Assembly (NCBI RefSeq): GCF_900446215.1
Contig: NZ_UAQZ01000007.1
Location: 248,001 to 312,000, forward strand
DNA from: Burkholderia cenocepacia
GTDB taxonomy: Bacteria > Pseudomonadota > Gammaproteobacteria > Burkholderiales > Burkholderiaceae
Length of the DNA: 64,000 nt
Reading direction: 5' to 3'
A model generated the notes under the pieces. It ran no database searches and had not been told where the DNA came from. It saw only the letters and a program-made list of their open reading frames with translations. A program made the translations under genes and the position numbers. Positions 54,982-64,000 of this stretch are shown one piece after another. The stretch's first letter is position 1, and every line of letters starts with the position of its first letter.

Positions 54982-55866
54982 TTACGGAAACACCACCGTC
55001 CGGTCGCCGTTCAAAAACACCCGCCGCTCGATGAACGCCTTCACCGCACGCGCGAGCGTGAGACTTTCGACGTCACGTCCCACCGCGAGCAGTTGCTCGG
55101 GACGCAATGCATGATCGACACGCTCGACGACCTGCTCGATGATCGGGCCTTCGTCGAGATCGTCGGTGACGAAGTGCGCGGTCGCGCCGATCAGCTTCAC
55201 GCCGCGCGCATGCGCCTGGTGATACGGCTTCGCGCCCTTGAAGCCGGGCAGGAACGAGTGGTGGATGTTGATCGCGCGATTCGCGAGCTTCGCGCTCGTC
55301 TCCTGCGACAGCACCTGCATGTAGCGCGCGAGGATCACGAGCTCGGCGCCGCTCGATTCGAAGAAGTCGAGCCATTGCGCTTCCTGCTGCGCCTTGGTCT
55401 CGGCCGTGATCGGGAAGTGCCGGAACGGCAGTCCGTGCTGCGCGGCGAGCGGCTCGAAGTCCGGGTGGTTCGACACGATGCCGACGATGTCCATCTTCAG
55501 CTCGCCCATCCGCCAGCGGAACAGCAGGTCCGCGAGGCAGTGCTCAAGCTTCGACACCATGATCAGTACCTTCGGCCGCGCATTGACGTCGTGGATCGCC
55601 CATTGCATGTCGCCGGCGTGGCCGCCGAGTCCGGCCGCGATCGGGGCGAATTCCTGGCGCAGCGCGTCGATCTGCAGCGTTTCATCCGTCGGATGAAAGA
55701 CGCAGCGCACGAAGAAGCGGTTGCTGAGATCGTCGTCGAACACGTTCAGCGCATCGACATAGCAGCGATGGCGATCGAGAAAGCCGACGACGGCGGCGAC
55801 CTGGCCGGCCGCGCTCGGGCACGACAGTGTCAGGACGAATTGATCGGGGCGGTGCTCGGCGGTCAT
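54982..55866 (-). CDS. purU: Formyltetrahydrofolate deformylase
   Basis: This 294-aa enzyme hydrolyses 10-formyl-tetrahydrofolate to formate and tetrahydrofolate. An N-terminal ACT domain (about 8-85: FVLTLSCPSAAGQVAAVV) precedes the formyltransferase-like domain (about 95-290) with INIHHSFLPGFKGAKPY and the Asp of DDLDEGPIIEQ. In Burkholderia and pseudomonads a purU copy sits in betaine clusters, presumably recycling folate loaded with one-carbon units from demethylation. It runs opposite to the permease. Confidence 0.93.
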   Translation of the reverse strand: MTAEHRPDQFVLTLSCPSAAGQVAAVVGFLDRHRCYVDALNVFDDDLSNRFFVRCVFHPTDETLQIDALRQEFAPIAAGLGGHAGDMQWAIHDVNARPKVLIMVSKLEHCLADLLFRWRMGELKMDIVGIVSNHPDFEPLAAQHGLPFRHFPITAETKAQQEAQWLDFFESSGAELVILARYMQVLSQETSAKLANRAINIHHSFLPGFKGAKPYHQAHARGVKLIGATAHFVTDDLDEGPIIEQVVERVDHALRPEQLLAVGRDVESLTLARAVKAFIERRVFLNGDRTVVFP

Positions 55867-56046
55867 GAGACTCCTCGGATGGCAGGGGCGCACGGCCGCG
55901 CGGCGGCGCACGACAGCGCCGCGCCGCGCGGGTAGCGGGAGACTCAAGTAAATCAGGACGATTTCGGGCGGGATAGAACCAACCCGCCGTGTGGCTGGTA
56001 TCGGTGCGCCAGCGGGGCCAGCGGGGCCGGCGGGACGGGCGCTGCG

Positions 56047-56952
56047 TCAGGCCCCCGCGCACGCGTCGAGCAGCCAGCGCCGGAACACGTGCGTCGCGTC
56101 CGGCTCGGGCCGCTGCGGCGGCCGCACCAGGAAGTAGCCGCGCGACGTGACGACGGGCGCATCGACCAGTTTCACGAGCTGGCCGCACGCGACGAGTTCG
56201 TCGACGAGCGGCGACCAGCCGAGCGCCACGCCTTCGCCGAGCAGCGCCGCATGGATCACGAGCGCATAGCTGTTGAAGGTCACGCCGCGGGCGGCGGGTG
56301 GCGGTTCCAGGCCGTGCGCGTCGAACCAGCCCGACCACGACAGCCAGCGCTCGGGGCGCGTCGGCTGCACGTGCAGCAGCGGTAGCGCGAGCAGATGGTC
56401 GGGCCGCGTGACGCCCGGGTGCGCGTCGCGGAACGCGGGCGCGCAGACGGGCGTCACGGATTCCGGAAACAGCCGCGCGGCCGTGCACGACGGCCAGTGG
56501 CCGTCGCCGAACAGGATCGCGATGTCGCCGTGGTCACGCTGCGCGTCGTAATCCTGTGACGTGACGACGCGCACGTCGACGTCCGGCATCACGCGCTTCA
56601 ACCCGGCCAGACGCGGCATCAGCCAGTAGGTCGCGAAACCGAAGTCGGTGACGATCGTGAGCGCGCCGTGCTCGCGGCGCGCGCGCAGCGTCGCGGTCGC
56701 GCCGCGCAGCGTGTCGAGGCTCAGGCGCACGGCTTCGTACAGGCACTCGCCATCGGCGGTCAGCGTGACGCCGCGCGGGCTGCGTTCGAACAGCGGCACG
56801 CCGAGTTCGGCTTCGAGTTGATACACCTGCTGGCTCACGGCCGGCTGCGTCGAGCCGAGCTCGCGCGCGGCGGCCGTGAAGCTCGCGAGCCGGGCGGCCG
56901 ATTCGAACGCGCGCAGCGCCTGCATCGACGGTAACGGTTCGGGTTTCGACAT
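56047..56952 (-). CDS. LysR regulator of choline sulfate use
   Basis: This 301-aa LysR protein has the winged HTH at residues 19-45 (SFTAAARELGSTQPAVSQQ) and a GcvA-like effector domain with ALTIVTDFGFATYWLMPRLA. It is divergent from betC with a 237-bp spacer, exactly the arrangement of the choline-sulfate utilisation regulators. The start at 56952 (MSKPEPLPSMQALRAFES) is preferred over 56973. The effector is probably choline-O-sulfate or choline, which is inferred. Confidence 0.88.
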   Translation of the reverse strand: MSKPEPLPSMQALRAFESAARLASFTAAARELGSTQPAVSQQVYQLEAELGVPLFERSPRGVTLTADGECLYEAVRLSLDTLRGATATLRARREHGALTIVTDFGFATYWLMPRLAGLKRVMPDVDVRVVTSQDYDAQRDHGDIAILFGDGHWPSCTAARLFPESVTPVCAPAFRDAHPGVTRPDHLLALPLLHVQPTRPERWLSWSGWFDAHGLEPPPAARGVTFNSYALVIHAALLGEGVALGWSPLVDELVACGQLVKLVDAPVVTSRGYFLVRPPQRPEPDATHVFRRWLLDACAGA

Positions 56953-57189
56953 AAGTCCCTCTAATGGCCCCATAAGGGCCGGACGCCTACCCGCGCGAAT
57001 TCGGGCGGGCGATAGTGCAGCGGACGGTGCGGCACACGCGCTCCGTGGCGGCCGACAGGCCTCCCGCGATTCTAGCCAGCGCGGCCCGCCCGCGCGGCAG
57101 TTTCTTCAGGCCGCCTCCGTCATGCCGGACGTCTCGCTGCCCGAACGGCGAGCCGTTCCATTCGAACACCGCTTTCCCCACGACCGCCG
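56953..57189. promoter_or_regulatory. Divergent regulator-betC promoter region
   Basis: This 237-bp spacer between the LysR gene and betC should hold both promoters and the regulator's binding site. Near 56960-56980 TCTAATGGCCCCATAAGGGCC includes a short inverted repeat, GGCCC/GGGCC. No other element is clear. Confidence 0.4.
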
Positions 57190-58725
57190 ATGACGAACCC
57201 GACACCCAACATCCTGATCCTGATGGCCGACCAGCTCACGCCGTTCGCGCTGCCGGCCTACGGCAACCGCGTCGCCCGCACGCCGACGCTCGACCGGCTC
57301 GCCGCCGAAGGCGTGGTGTTCGACGCCGCTTACTGCGCGAGCCCGCTGTGCGCGCCGTCGCGCTTCTCGCTGCTGACCGGCAAGCTGCCGTCGGGGATCG
57401 GCGCCTACGATAACGCCGCCGAATTGCCGGCGCAAACGCTGACGTTCGCGCACTACCTGCGCGCGGGCGGCTACCGGACGATGCTGTCCGGCAAGATGCA
57501 TTTCTGCGGACCCGACCAGTTGCACGGCTTCGAGGAACGCCTCACGACCGACATCTATCCGGCCGATTTCGGCTGGGTGCCCGACTGGGACAGCCCGACC
57601 GAGCGGCCGAGCTGGTATCACAACATGAGTTCGGTGCTCGACGCCGGCCCGTGCGTGCGCACGAACCAGCTCGACTTCGACGACGAGGTCACGTTCGCCG
57701 CGAAGCAGAAGCTGTACGACGTCGCGCGCGAGCGCGCGGCCGGGCACGATGCGCGGCCGTTCTGCATGGTCGTGTCGCTGACCCATCCGCACGACCCGTA
57801 TGCGATCACGCGCGAATACTGGGATCGCTACGACGATGACGAGATCGACATGCCGGCCGTGCGGCTCGATGCGGCCGACAGCGATCCGCATTCGCAGCGG
57901 CTGCGCTTCGTCTGCGAGAACGACCGCACGCCGCCGACCGACGCGCAGATCCGCGCCGCACGCCGCGCGTATTACGGCGCGACGTCCTACGTCGATACGC
58001 AGTTCGGCAGCGTGCTGGCCGCGCTCGAGCAATGCGGGTTCGCCGACGACACGATCGTGATCGTCACGTCGGACCACGGCGACATGCTCGGCGAGCGCGG
58101 CCTCTGGTACAAGATGACGTTCTTCGAAGGCGGCTGCCGCGTGCCGCTGATCGTGCATGCGCCGGGCCGCTTCGACGCCGCGCGCGTGCGCGGCCCCGTG
58201 TCGCACGTCGACCTGCTGCCGACGCTCGTCGAGCTGGCCGGCGCCGCGCCCGCCGGCGGCTGGCCGGACCCGGTCGACGGCGCGAGCCTCGTGCCGCATC
58301 TGCACGGCACGCCCGCGCACGATGTCGCGCTCGGCGAATACCTCGCGGAAGGCGCGCTCGCGCCGGTCGTGATGATCCGCCGCGGCGACTGGAAATACGT
58401 GCATTGCCCGGCCGATCCCGATCAGCTCTACAACCTGTCCGACGACCCGCGCGAACTGACGAACCTGGCCGGCCGGCCGGAAGCCGCCGACGTGCTCGCC
58501 GCGTTCCGCGCGCACGCCGCGCAGCGCTGGAACCTGCCCGAGCTGGACAGGCAGGTGCGCGCGAGCCAGCGGCGCCGGCGTTTCCATTACGCGGCGACGA
58601 CGCAGGGCCGCATCCAGGCGTGGGACTGGCAGCCGTTCACCGACGCGAGCCAGCGCTACATGCGCAATCACATCGAACTCGACACGCTCGAGGCGATGGC
58701 GCGTTTTCCGCGCGTCGGGCGCTGA
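57190..58725 (+). CDS. betC: Choline-sulfatase
   Basis: This 511-aa arylsulfatase-type enzyme hydrolyses choline-O-sulfate to choline and sulfate. Cys54 lies in the sulfatase signature CAPSRFSLLTGK and would become formylglycine. Metal-binding ILMADQLTPFALPAYG replaces the usual Asp-Asp start, and VTSDHGDMLGERGLWYK is the C-terminal metal motif. The C-terminal tail of about 120 residues is typical of BetC. It is first in a two-gene unit with choX and feeds betA. Confidence 0.95.
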   Translation: MTNPTPNILILMADQLTPFALPAYGNRVARTPTLDRLAAEGVVFDAAYCASPLCAPSRFSLLTGKLPSGIGAYDNAAELPAQTLTFAHYLRAGGYRTMLSGKMHFCGPDQLHGFEERLTTDIYPADFGWVPDWDSPTERPSWYHNMSSVLDAGPCVRTNQLDFDDEVTFAAKQKLYDVARERAAGHDARPFCMVVSLTHPHDPYAITREYWDRYDDDEIDMPAVRLDAADSDPHSQRLRFVCENDRTPPTDAQIRAARRAYYGATSYVDTQFGSVLAALEQCGFADDTIVIVTSDHGDMLGERGLWYKMTFFEGGCRVPLIVHAPGRFDAARVRGPVSHVDLLPTLVELAGAAPAGGWPDPVDGASLVPHLHGTPAHDVALGEYLAEGALAPVVMIRRGDWKYVHCPADPDQLYNLSDDPRELTNLAGRPEAADVLAAFRAHAAQRWNLPELDRQVRASQRRRRFHYAATTQGRIQAWDWQPFTDASQRYMRNHIELDTLEAMARFPRVGR

Positions 58726-58770
58726 GCGTCCGGCATCGCGGTCATTGAAAAACGACGGAGGAAGCGAACC

Positions 58771-59739
58771 ATGAAACGGCAAGGCAATGCAGCAATCCGA
58801 AGGATCGGCGCGGCGTTCGCCGCCGCCGCGTGCGTGGTGGCGATGCAGCCTGCGTCTGCCGCCGATCCGCAGACGTGCAGCGACGTGAAGATGGCGGCGC
58901 CCGGCTGGACCGACATCGACGCGACGAACGCGATGGCGGGCGTCGTGCTGAAGGCGCTCGGCTATCGGCAGGACGTGGCGAACCTGTCGGTGCCGATCAC
59001 GTACCAGGGGTTGAAGAAGGGGCAGGTGGACGTGTTCCTCGGCAACTGGATGCCCGCCCAGGCGCCGCTCGTGAAGCCGTTCGTCGACGAGAAATCGATC
59101 GACGTGCTGCATGCGAACCTGAGCGGCGCGAAGTTCACGCTCGCGGTGCCCGACTATGTGGCCGCCGCCGGCGTGCATACGTTCGCCGATCTCGCGCGCT
59201 ACGCGGACCGCTTCGGCGGCAAGATCTACGGGATCGAGCCCGGCGCGCCCGCGAACCAGAACATCAAGCGGATGCTGTCCGACCACGCGCTCGGGTCCGC
59301 GAACTGGTCGCTCGTCGAATCGAGCGAGACCGGCATGCTCACGCAGGTCGAGCGCGCGGTGCGCGACAAGCGCTGGATCGTGTTTCTCGCATGGGAGCCG
59401 CATCTGATGAACACGAAGTTCCATCTGACGTATCTGTCGGGCGGCGATGCGTATTTCGGCCCGAACTACGGCGGCGCGACGGTCAACACGGTCACGCGTT
59501 CCGGGTTCGCCGGCCAGTGCGCGAATCTCGCGCGGCTGTTCCGGCAGATGACGTTCTCGGTCGACGTCGAGAACCGGATGATCGCCGACATGCTCGACAA
59601 CAAGACGTCGCCCGCGCTCGCGGCGCAGCATGCGCTGAAGGCCGAGCCCGCGCTGGTTGCCGCCTGGCTCGACGGCGTGACGACGGCGGCCGGCGCACCG
59701 GGCCTGCCGGCCGTGCGCGCGGCCCTCGACGCGCGCTGA
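58771..59739 (+). CDS. choX: Choline-binding protein of an ABC transporter (ChoX)
   Basis: This 322-aa periplasmic binding protein has a Sec signal peptide ending in QPASA. KMAAPGWTDIDATNAMAG begins the mature part, VFLGNWMPAQAP and VFLAWEPHLMN carry the aromatic residues that cage the trimethylammonium head, as in rhizobial ChoX. CSD and GQCANLAR cysteines may form a disulfide. It follows betC after 45 bp. The partner permease and ATPase (choW, choV) are not in the window. Confidence 0.88.
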   Translation: MKRQGNAAIRRIGAAFAAAACVVAMQPASAADPQTCSDVKMAAPGWTDIDATNAMAGVVLKALGYRQDVANLSVPITYQGLKKGQVDVFLGNWMPAQAPLVKPFVDEKSIDVLHANLSGAKFTLAVPDYVAAAGVHTFADLARYADRFGGKIYGIEPGAPANQNIKRMLSDHALGSANWSLVESSETGMLTQVERAVRDKRWIVFLAWEPHLMNTKFHLTYLSGGDAYFGPNYGGATVNTVTRSGFAGQCANLARLFRQMTFSVDVENRMIADMLDNKTSPALAAQHALKAEPALVAAWLDGVTTAAGAPGLPAVRAALDAR

Positions 59740-59999
59740 TTCCCTCTCTTCGGGCGGCCGGTTTTCACCGTGCCGCCTGTCTACGTGTTTTCCCGATCCG
59801 TCGCATCGTGACCATTTAGTGTCGCCTTCAGACGGGTGACGCGAAATATGGGTTTGTATTTTTCGCCAATGGCTGCGTTATTGCGGAAAACGAAATGCCG
59901 AAGCCAGCGGGGCGGTCTGAATTCGAATCCACCGGCGCATCGCGGCACGCGTCGGGAAGCGATTCTATCCATCGAACGGTTCAGGGAGGGTGGTCGACA

Positions 60000-61139
60000 A
60001 TGAAGCACACGAAAGTTGCCGTAGCCGCCGCGCTTGCATGCGCGGCCTGTATTCCCGCCATCGGGCATGCGCAAAGCAGCGTGACGCTGTACGGGATTCT
60101 CGACGCCGGGATCACCTACGTGAACAACACGGGCGGTTCGCACGTGGTCAAGTTCGACGACGGCGTCGCATACGGAAACCGCTTCGGCCTCAAGGGCACC
60201 GAAGACCTGGGCGGCGGCCTGAAGGCCGTGTTCGCGCTCGAGAGCGGCTTCCGTCTCGGCAACGGGCAACTCGGCTTCGGCGGCGCCGAATTCGGACGGC
60301 AGGCGTATGTCGGCCTGCAGAACGACTGGGGCACGCTGTCGTTCGGTAACCAGCTCGACATCACGAACGAACTGGTGTCGATCTACAACATCTCGGCGTG
60401 GGGCAGCGGCTATGCGATCCACCAGGGCGACTTCGACCGCTTCAACGGCGACCGCCTGCCGAACTCGGTGAAGTTCCTGTCGAACGACATGAGCGGCTTC
60501 AAGGTCGGCGCGATGTACTCGTTCGGCAACGTCGCGGGCAACTTCCATCGCAACAGCGCATGGAGCGCGGGCGCGAGCTTTACGAAGGGCGACTTCTCGA
60601 TCGGCGCCGCGTACACGCGCCTGAACAACCCGAACGGCATCTACGCGTTCGATCCGTACGCGATGATCGGCACGCACACGTTCCTCGGCCAGCAGACCGT
60701 CACAGTCGATCCCGCGACCGGCGCGCGCACCGACCTGTTCGCGAACACGCCGATGGACGTCGACAGCCAGGGCACGTTCGGCATCGGCACGAGCTACACG
60801 ATCGGCAAGCTGACGCTCGACGCCAACTACTCGTATACGACGATCAAGGGCTTCGGCCAGTCGTCGCACATGCAGGTGTACGAAGGCGGCGGCCTGTACC
60901 AGTTCACGCCGGCGTTGAGCTTCATCGCGGGCTACCAGCACACGCGCTTCGAAGGCCATCACTGGAACCAGGGCACGGCCGGCCTGCATTACCTGCTGTC
61001 GAAGCGCACCGACGTGTACATCTCCGGCGACTATCTGCGCGCGTCGCAGGGTGTCGATGCGGTGATCGGCTACAGCTTCACGCCGTCGACGACGCAAACG
61101 CAGGCCGACGTGCGGATCGGGATGCGGCATTCGTTCTAA
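60000..61139 (+). CDS. General porin (Burkholderia OpcP type)
   Basis: This 379-aa beta-barrel protein has a signal peptide ending in GHAQ, mature start SSVTLYGILDAGI, a glycine/asparagine-rich strand pattern, the loop-3 region around QFGNQLDITNEL-like sequence, and C-terminal RIGMRHSF with the final Phe. It is a trimeric outer-membrane porin for small solutes. The ATG at 60000 has GGGAGG upstream. It is not part of the choX unit: a 260-bp spacer (59740-59999) with its own likely promoter precedes it. Confidence 0.9.
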   Translation: MKHTKVAVAAALACAACIPAIGHAQSSVTLYGILDAGITYVNNTGGSHVVKFDDGVAYGNRFGLKGTEDLGGGLKAVFALESGFRLGNGQLGFGGAEFGRQAYVGLQNDWGTLSFGNQLDITNELVSIYNISAWGSGYAIHQGDFDRFNGDRLPNSVKFLSNDMSGFKVGAMYSFGNVAGNFHRNSAWSAGASFTKGDFSIGAAYTRLNNPNGIYAFDPYAMIGTHTFLGQQTVTVDPATGARTDLFANTPMDVDSQGTFGIGTSYTIGKLTLDANYSYTTIKGFGQSSHMQVYEGGGLYQFTPALSFIAGYQHTRFEGHHWNQGTAGLHYLLSKRTDVYISGDYLRASQGVDAVIGYSFTPSTTQTQADVRIGMRHSF

Positions 61140-61185
61140 GCGGGGTGGTGGGGTGGTGTGACGTCTTCAGCGAGGTCTCTCTTTG

Positions 61186-61214
61186 GCGCGAACCGCGGTT
61201 CGCGCTTTTTTTTT
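61186..61214 (+). terminator. Strong intrinsic terminator of the porin
   Basis: The perfect palindrome GCGCGAACCGCGGTTCGCGC (61186-61205) is followed by nine T (61206-61214), 47 bp after the porin stop. Confidence 0.92.
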
Positions 61215-61382
61215 GTGCGGTGTGCCGGCTCGACGGCGCGCGTGCCGGCGGCCGGCCGGTTTTCAGCCGTTGGCATATCATCGCGATTTGGCCGCGTCCG
61301 CACCGTTACCGCACGCCCACTCGCGTGCGGCGTCGCTTTTCCCGAACGGTTGCAGTGGGCACCGCCAACCGCCGAGACCCCG

Positions 61383-62633
61383 ATGACTACCCCCGTGCCC
61401 GATTCCAGTCCGTTGTCCCCGTTACCCGCCAACCTGTTCCGCCACGCGCCGTTCCAGCGTTTCTGGGGCACGCGCGTGATGTCGTCGCTGGCCTTCCAGA
61501 TCCTGTCGGTGGCCATCGGCTGGTACGTGTATGCGCTCACGCACAGCGCATTCGCGCTCGGTCTCGTCGGCCTCGCGCAGTTCGTGCCGATGTTCGCGCT
61601 GACGCTCGTCGTCGGGCAGGTGGCCGACCGCTACGACCGTCGGCGCATCGCGACGATCTGCCAGAGCGTCGAGGCGCTGGCCGCCGGCGTGTTCCTGCTC
61701 GGCGCGATGCAAGGGTGGCTCGCCGCGCCGGCCGTGTATGCACTCGCGGCGATCGTCGGCACGGCCCGCGCGTTCGAGTCGCCGTCGGTGTCGTCGCTGT
61801 TGCCGGCCGTCGTGCCGCGCAGCGACCTGCCGCGCGCGACCGCGTTGTCGACGTCCGCGAACCAGGCCGCGCAGATTCTCGGGCCCGCGTTCGGCGGGCT
61901 GCTCTACGGTGTCGGCGCGCCCGTCGCGTTCGGCACGAGCGTCGCGGCATTCGCGATCGCGGCGATGCTGAGCGGCACGATTCCGCTGCGCGGCGCGCCG
62001 CCCGCCCGCGAGCCGGTCACGCTGCGCTCGGTGTTTTCCGGTATCGCGTTCATCCGGCGCGAACCGGCGATTCTCGGCGCGCTGTCGCTCGACCTGTTCG
62101 CCGTGCTGTTCGGCGGCGCGACCGCGTTGTTGCCGATCTATGCGCGCGACATCCTGCAGGTCGGCCCGCGGGGGCTCGGTGCGTTGCGCGCGGCGCCGGC
62201 AGTCGGCGCGCTCGCGGGCACGCTGTGGCTCACGCGTTTTCCATTGAAGGGGCGGCCGGGCCGCGCGATGTTCGGCGGCGTGATCGCGTTCGGCGTCGCG
62301 ACGATCGTGTTCGGGCTGTCGACGCATTTCGCGCTGTCGCTCGTCGCGCTGGCGGCGCTCGGCGCGTCGGATGTCGTGAGCGTCGTCGTGCGACTGTCGC
62401 TCGTGCAACTGCGCACGCCCGACGACATGCTCGGTCGCGTGAGCGCGGTCAATTCCCTGTTCATCGGCACGTCGAATCAACTCGGCGAATTCGAATCGGG
62501 CGTGACGGCTGCGTGGTGGGGCGCGCCCGCGGCGATCGTCGTCGGCGGCGCGGCGACGATCGCCGTCGCGCTGACGTGGATGCGGCTGTTCCCGAGCTTG
62601 CGGAACATGGCGTCGCTGGAGCGCGATCATTGA
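61383..62633 (+). CDS. MFS exporter (EntS-like)
   Basis: This 416-aa MFS protein has 11-12 predicted helices. Loop 2-3 reads VADRYDRRRIATIC and a second-half repeat runs GRVSAVNSLFIGTSNQLGEF, both typical of the EntS/MFS_3 exporter group. The substrate is unknown; relatives export siderophores or drugs, and no siderophore gene is nearby. It starts at 61383, 244 bp after the porin stop and beyond its terminator. Confidence 0.82.
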   Translation: MTTPVPDSSPLSPLPANLFRHAPFQRFWGTRVMSSLAFQILSVAIGWYVYALTHSAFALGLVGLAQFVPMFALTLVVGQVADRYDRRRIATICQSVEALAAGVFLLGAMQGWLAAPAVYALAAIVGTARAFESPSVSSLLPAVVPRSDLPRATALSTSANQAAQILGPAFGGLLYGVGAPVAFGTSVAAFAIAAMLSGTIPLRGAPPAREPVTLRSVFSGIAFIRREPAILGALSLDLFAVLFGGATALLPIYARDILQVGPRGLGALRAAPAVGALAGTLWLTRFPLKGRPGRAMFGGVIAFGVATIVFGLSTHFALSLVALAALGASDVVSVVVRLSLVQLRTPDDMLGRVSAVNSLFIGTSNQLGEFESGVTAAWWGAPAAIVVGGAATIAVALTWMRLFPSLRNMASLERDH

Positions 62634-62823
62634 GCCGACGTGAGAGGCCGATGCCTTCAGGTGAAGCCGGCTTCTCGTTCACTGCAGTTCATTTCAAATT
62701 GCTTTCTCGTTTCAGTCACATGCCAAACGACGGCCGTGCCGGACAATCATCCGACAAAACGGTTTTTTGGCACCCGGTTCGGTCGAATGGCAGTGTGTGC
62801 GGCCAGCGCGTCGCGGCGGACGG

Positions 62824-63192
62824 TCAGGCGCCGGCGGCGTGTGCGACCTGCACGGCCGTGCCGTAGCAGATGACTTCGGTCACGCCCGAGCCGATCTCGG
62901 TCGAGTCGTAGCGCATCGCGACGATCGCATTCGCGCCGAGCTTGCACGCCTCGGCGAGCATCTTGTCGAACGCCTGCTCGCGCGCCTTTTCGCACAGCGA
63001 CGTATAGAGCGTGATGTTGCCGCCGAAGATCGTTTGCAGCGACGCGCCGAACGAACCGACGATCGAGCGCGAGCGCACGACGATGCCCTGGGCGACGCCG
63101 AGCGAGCGGACGGTCGTATGGCCGGGCAGGTCGAATGCGGTCGTGACGCGGGCGGGCGACAGGTCGTCGAGGGAGCGGTTGGATTCGGTCAT
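62824..63192 (-). CDS. YbjQ/UPF0145 family protein
   Basis: This 122-aa protein of the YbjQ family (heavy-metal-binding-like fold) has [21 protein letters not shown] (first half), [19 protein letters not shown] and the ending ICYGTAVQV. Members form pentamers; their role is uncertain. The start at 63192 gives the normal N-terminus; upstream in-frame codons at 63306 look spurious. It reads out behind the M28 gene on the same strand. Confidence 0.88.
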   Translation of the reverse strand: MTESNRSLDDLSPARVTTAFDLPGHTTVRSLGVAQGIVVRSRSIVGSFGASLQTIFGGNITLYTSLCEKAREQAFDKMLAEACKLGANAIVAMRYDSTEIGSGVTEVICYGTAVQVAHAAGA

Positions 63193-63255
63193 GGTGCGAA
63201 AGCGTGTAGCGAGTGGTCGAACGACGATTCTAGCCGGCCGGAGACGACGTATTCG

Positions 63256-63287
63256 AACGGGCGCACCCGTGCGGGTGAACGCCCGTT
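63256..63287 (-). terminator. Hairpin downstream of the M28 gene
   Basis: An 8-bp stem AACGGGCG (63256-63263) with CGCCCGTT (63280-63287) encloses a second 6-bp stem CACCCG/CGGGTG. It lies between the stop of the M28 peptidase and the ybjQ-like gene. T-runs are short, so strength is uncertain. Confidence 0.5.
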
Positions 63288-63324
63288 TCGTCGCCGAACG
63301 CGACAACCGCTCGATGAAGAGCGC

Positions 63325-64000
63325 TCAGCGCTTGACCGTCGCGCCGGCAAGGCCGCCGAGATCGACCGCGTACGCGAGCGCCAGCTTGCCGAACTTCAGC
63401 GCATGGTTGGCCTGGCGATCCGAGTTCTCCAGCGTGTCGTTCACCGTGTGAATGTACGGGCTGTCGTTCTGGTCGGCCTCGAACGGGAATGACGCCGGAT
63501 ACCCCTGCGCATTCCACGACGCGTGATCCGAGCACGCATAGCCGCATTGCGACGTGCCGACCGCGAGCTCCGGCAGGTAGGTCGCCGCGAGGTTCTTCAC
63601 GTAGGTGTTCTGCGCCGCGTTCGTGTAGTCGGTGATCAGGTAGATATCCTTCGGATCGCCCTTGTAGTTCGTCATGTCGAGCTGCAGCACGCCGACCACG
63701 TTCGCATTCTGCGTGCGGAACTGCTTCGCGATCGCCTTCGAACCAAGCAACCCGGCTTCCTCGGCCGCATACCCGACGAACTTGATCGTCCGTTTCGGCC
63801 GGTAGTTGTTCGCGAGCAGCACGCGCAGCGCCTCGGTCAGGCTGGCGATGCCCGACGCATCGTCGTCCGCGCCGGGCGAGCGCGTGTTCTCCGTCGTGCG
63901 GCCCACGGTCGAATCGAGGTGGCCGCCGAGCACGACGGTGCCCGCGGCCGGATCGCTGCCGCGGATCGTCAGGATCACGGATTTCTGCGGAAAGCCCGTG
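63325..64000 (-). CDS. M28 zinc aminopeptidase, C-terminal part
   Basis: The frame is open to the window edge; about 225 codons are seen and the 5' end is missing. Zinc ligands of M28 peptidases are all visible: GGHLDS (His, Asp), GADDDASG (bridging Asp), AAEEAGLLGS (Glu pair), LQLDMTNYKG (Asp) and SPYIHTVNDT (His). Two cysteines in QCGYACSDH probably form the disulfide found in secreted leucyl aminopeptidases. The domain is of the Burkholderia/Vibrio secreted aminopeptidase type, so a signal peptide is expected upstream of the window. Confidence 0.9.
   Translation of the reverse strand, partial: TGFPQKSVILTIRGSDPAAGTVVLGGHLDSTVGRTTENTRSPGADDDASGIASLTEALRVLLANNYRPKRTIKFVGYAAEEAGLLGSKAIAKQFRTQNANVVGVLQLDMTNYKGDPKDIYLITDYTNAAQNTYVKNLAATYLPELAVGTSQCGYACSDHASWNAQGYPASFPFEADQNDSPYIHTVNDTLENSDRQANHALKFGKLALAYAVDLGGLAGATVKR

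Overview
The window looks like part of a secondary replicon of a Burkholderia cepacia-complex-type betaproteobacterium. It is GC-rich (about two thirds G+C) with strong G/C preference at third codon positions. It carries Burkholderia-typical families: a DUF2957 lipoprotein pair, a porin of the Burkholderia OpcP type, a rhamnolipid operon fused to an EmrAB/NodT exporter, and the glycine-betaine demethylation cluster. The genus is inferred from gene content and order; the species cannot be fixed from sequence alone. No rRNA, tRNA, CRISPR array, insertion sequence or prophage was recognised.

Layout. 1-121: 3' end of a TonB-like gene. 140-1456: a small HTH regulator divergent from an uncharacterised 299-aa protein. 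1664-7426: short accessory genes (secreted esterase, alpha/beta hydrolase plus DinB-like protein behind a perfect 23-bp inverted repeat, YCII protein, soluble hybrid histidine kinase, 76-aa protein). 7735-11749: an MFS transporter, an ABC-2 drug/polysaccharide exporter pair and a cupin. 12379-16825: a four-gene envelope operon (two DUF2957 lipoproteins, OmpW, PraB-like secreted protein). 17239-18342: an orphan protein. 18416-22219: betI-betB-betA. 22941-31383: rhlA, a carboxyl-methyltransferase-like gene, rhlB, MFS pump, rhlC, NodT, EmrA. 31610-38997: fdhA, a GcvA-like LysR regulator, an EamA permease, a zinc-ribbon membrane protein, a MocR regulator and a secreted beta-propeller/discoidin protein. 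39058-54808: gbdR, glyA, dipeptidase, DUF5943 gene, dgcA, dgcB, etfA, etfB, gbcA, gbcB, a betaine-binding protein and an APC permease. 54982-59739: purU, a LysR regulator, betC and choX. 60000-64000: porin, MFS exporter, YbjQ and a truncated M28 aminopeptidase.

How it works together. Most of the central metabolism here is one route. BetC hydrolyses choline-O-sulfate to choline, BetA and BetB oxidise choline to glycine betaine, GbcAB removes the first methyl group, and DgcAB with an electron-transfer flavoprotein removes the second to give sarcosine. GlyA moves glycine into serine. FdhA and PurU handle the one-carbon products (formaldehyde and 10-formyl-tetrahydrofolate). Sarcosine oxidase is not in the window. 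BetI, the LysR regulator beside betC, and GbdR are three separate local regulators of this route. The rhamnolipid operon is a second self-contained unit: lipid precursor synthesis, two rhamnosyltransferases and a complete tripartite export pump.
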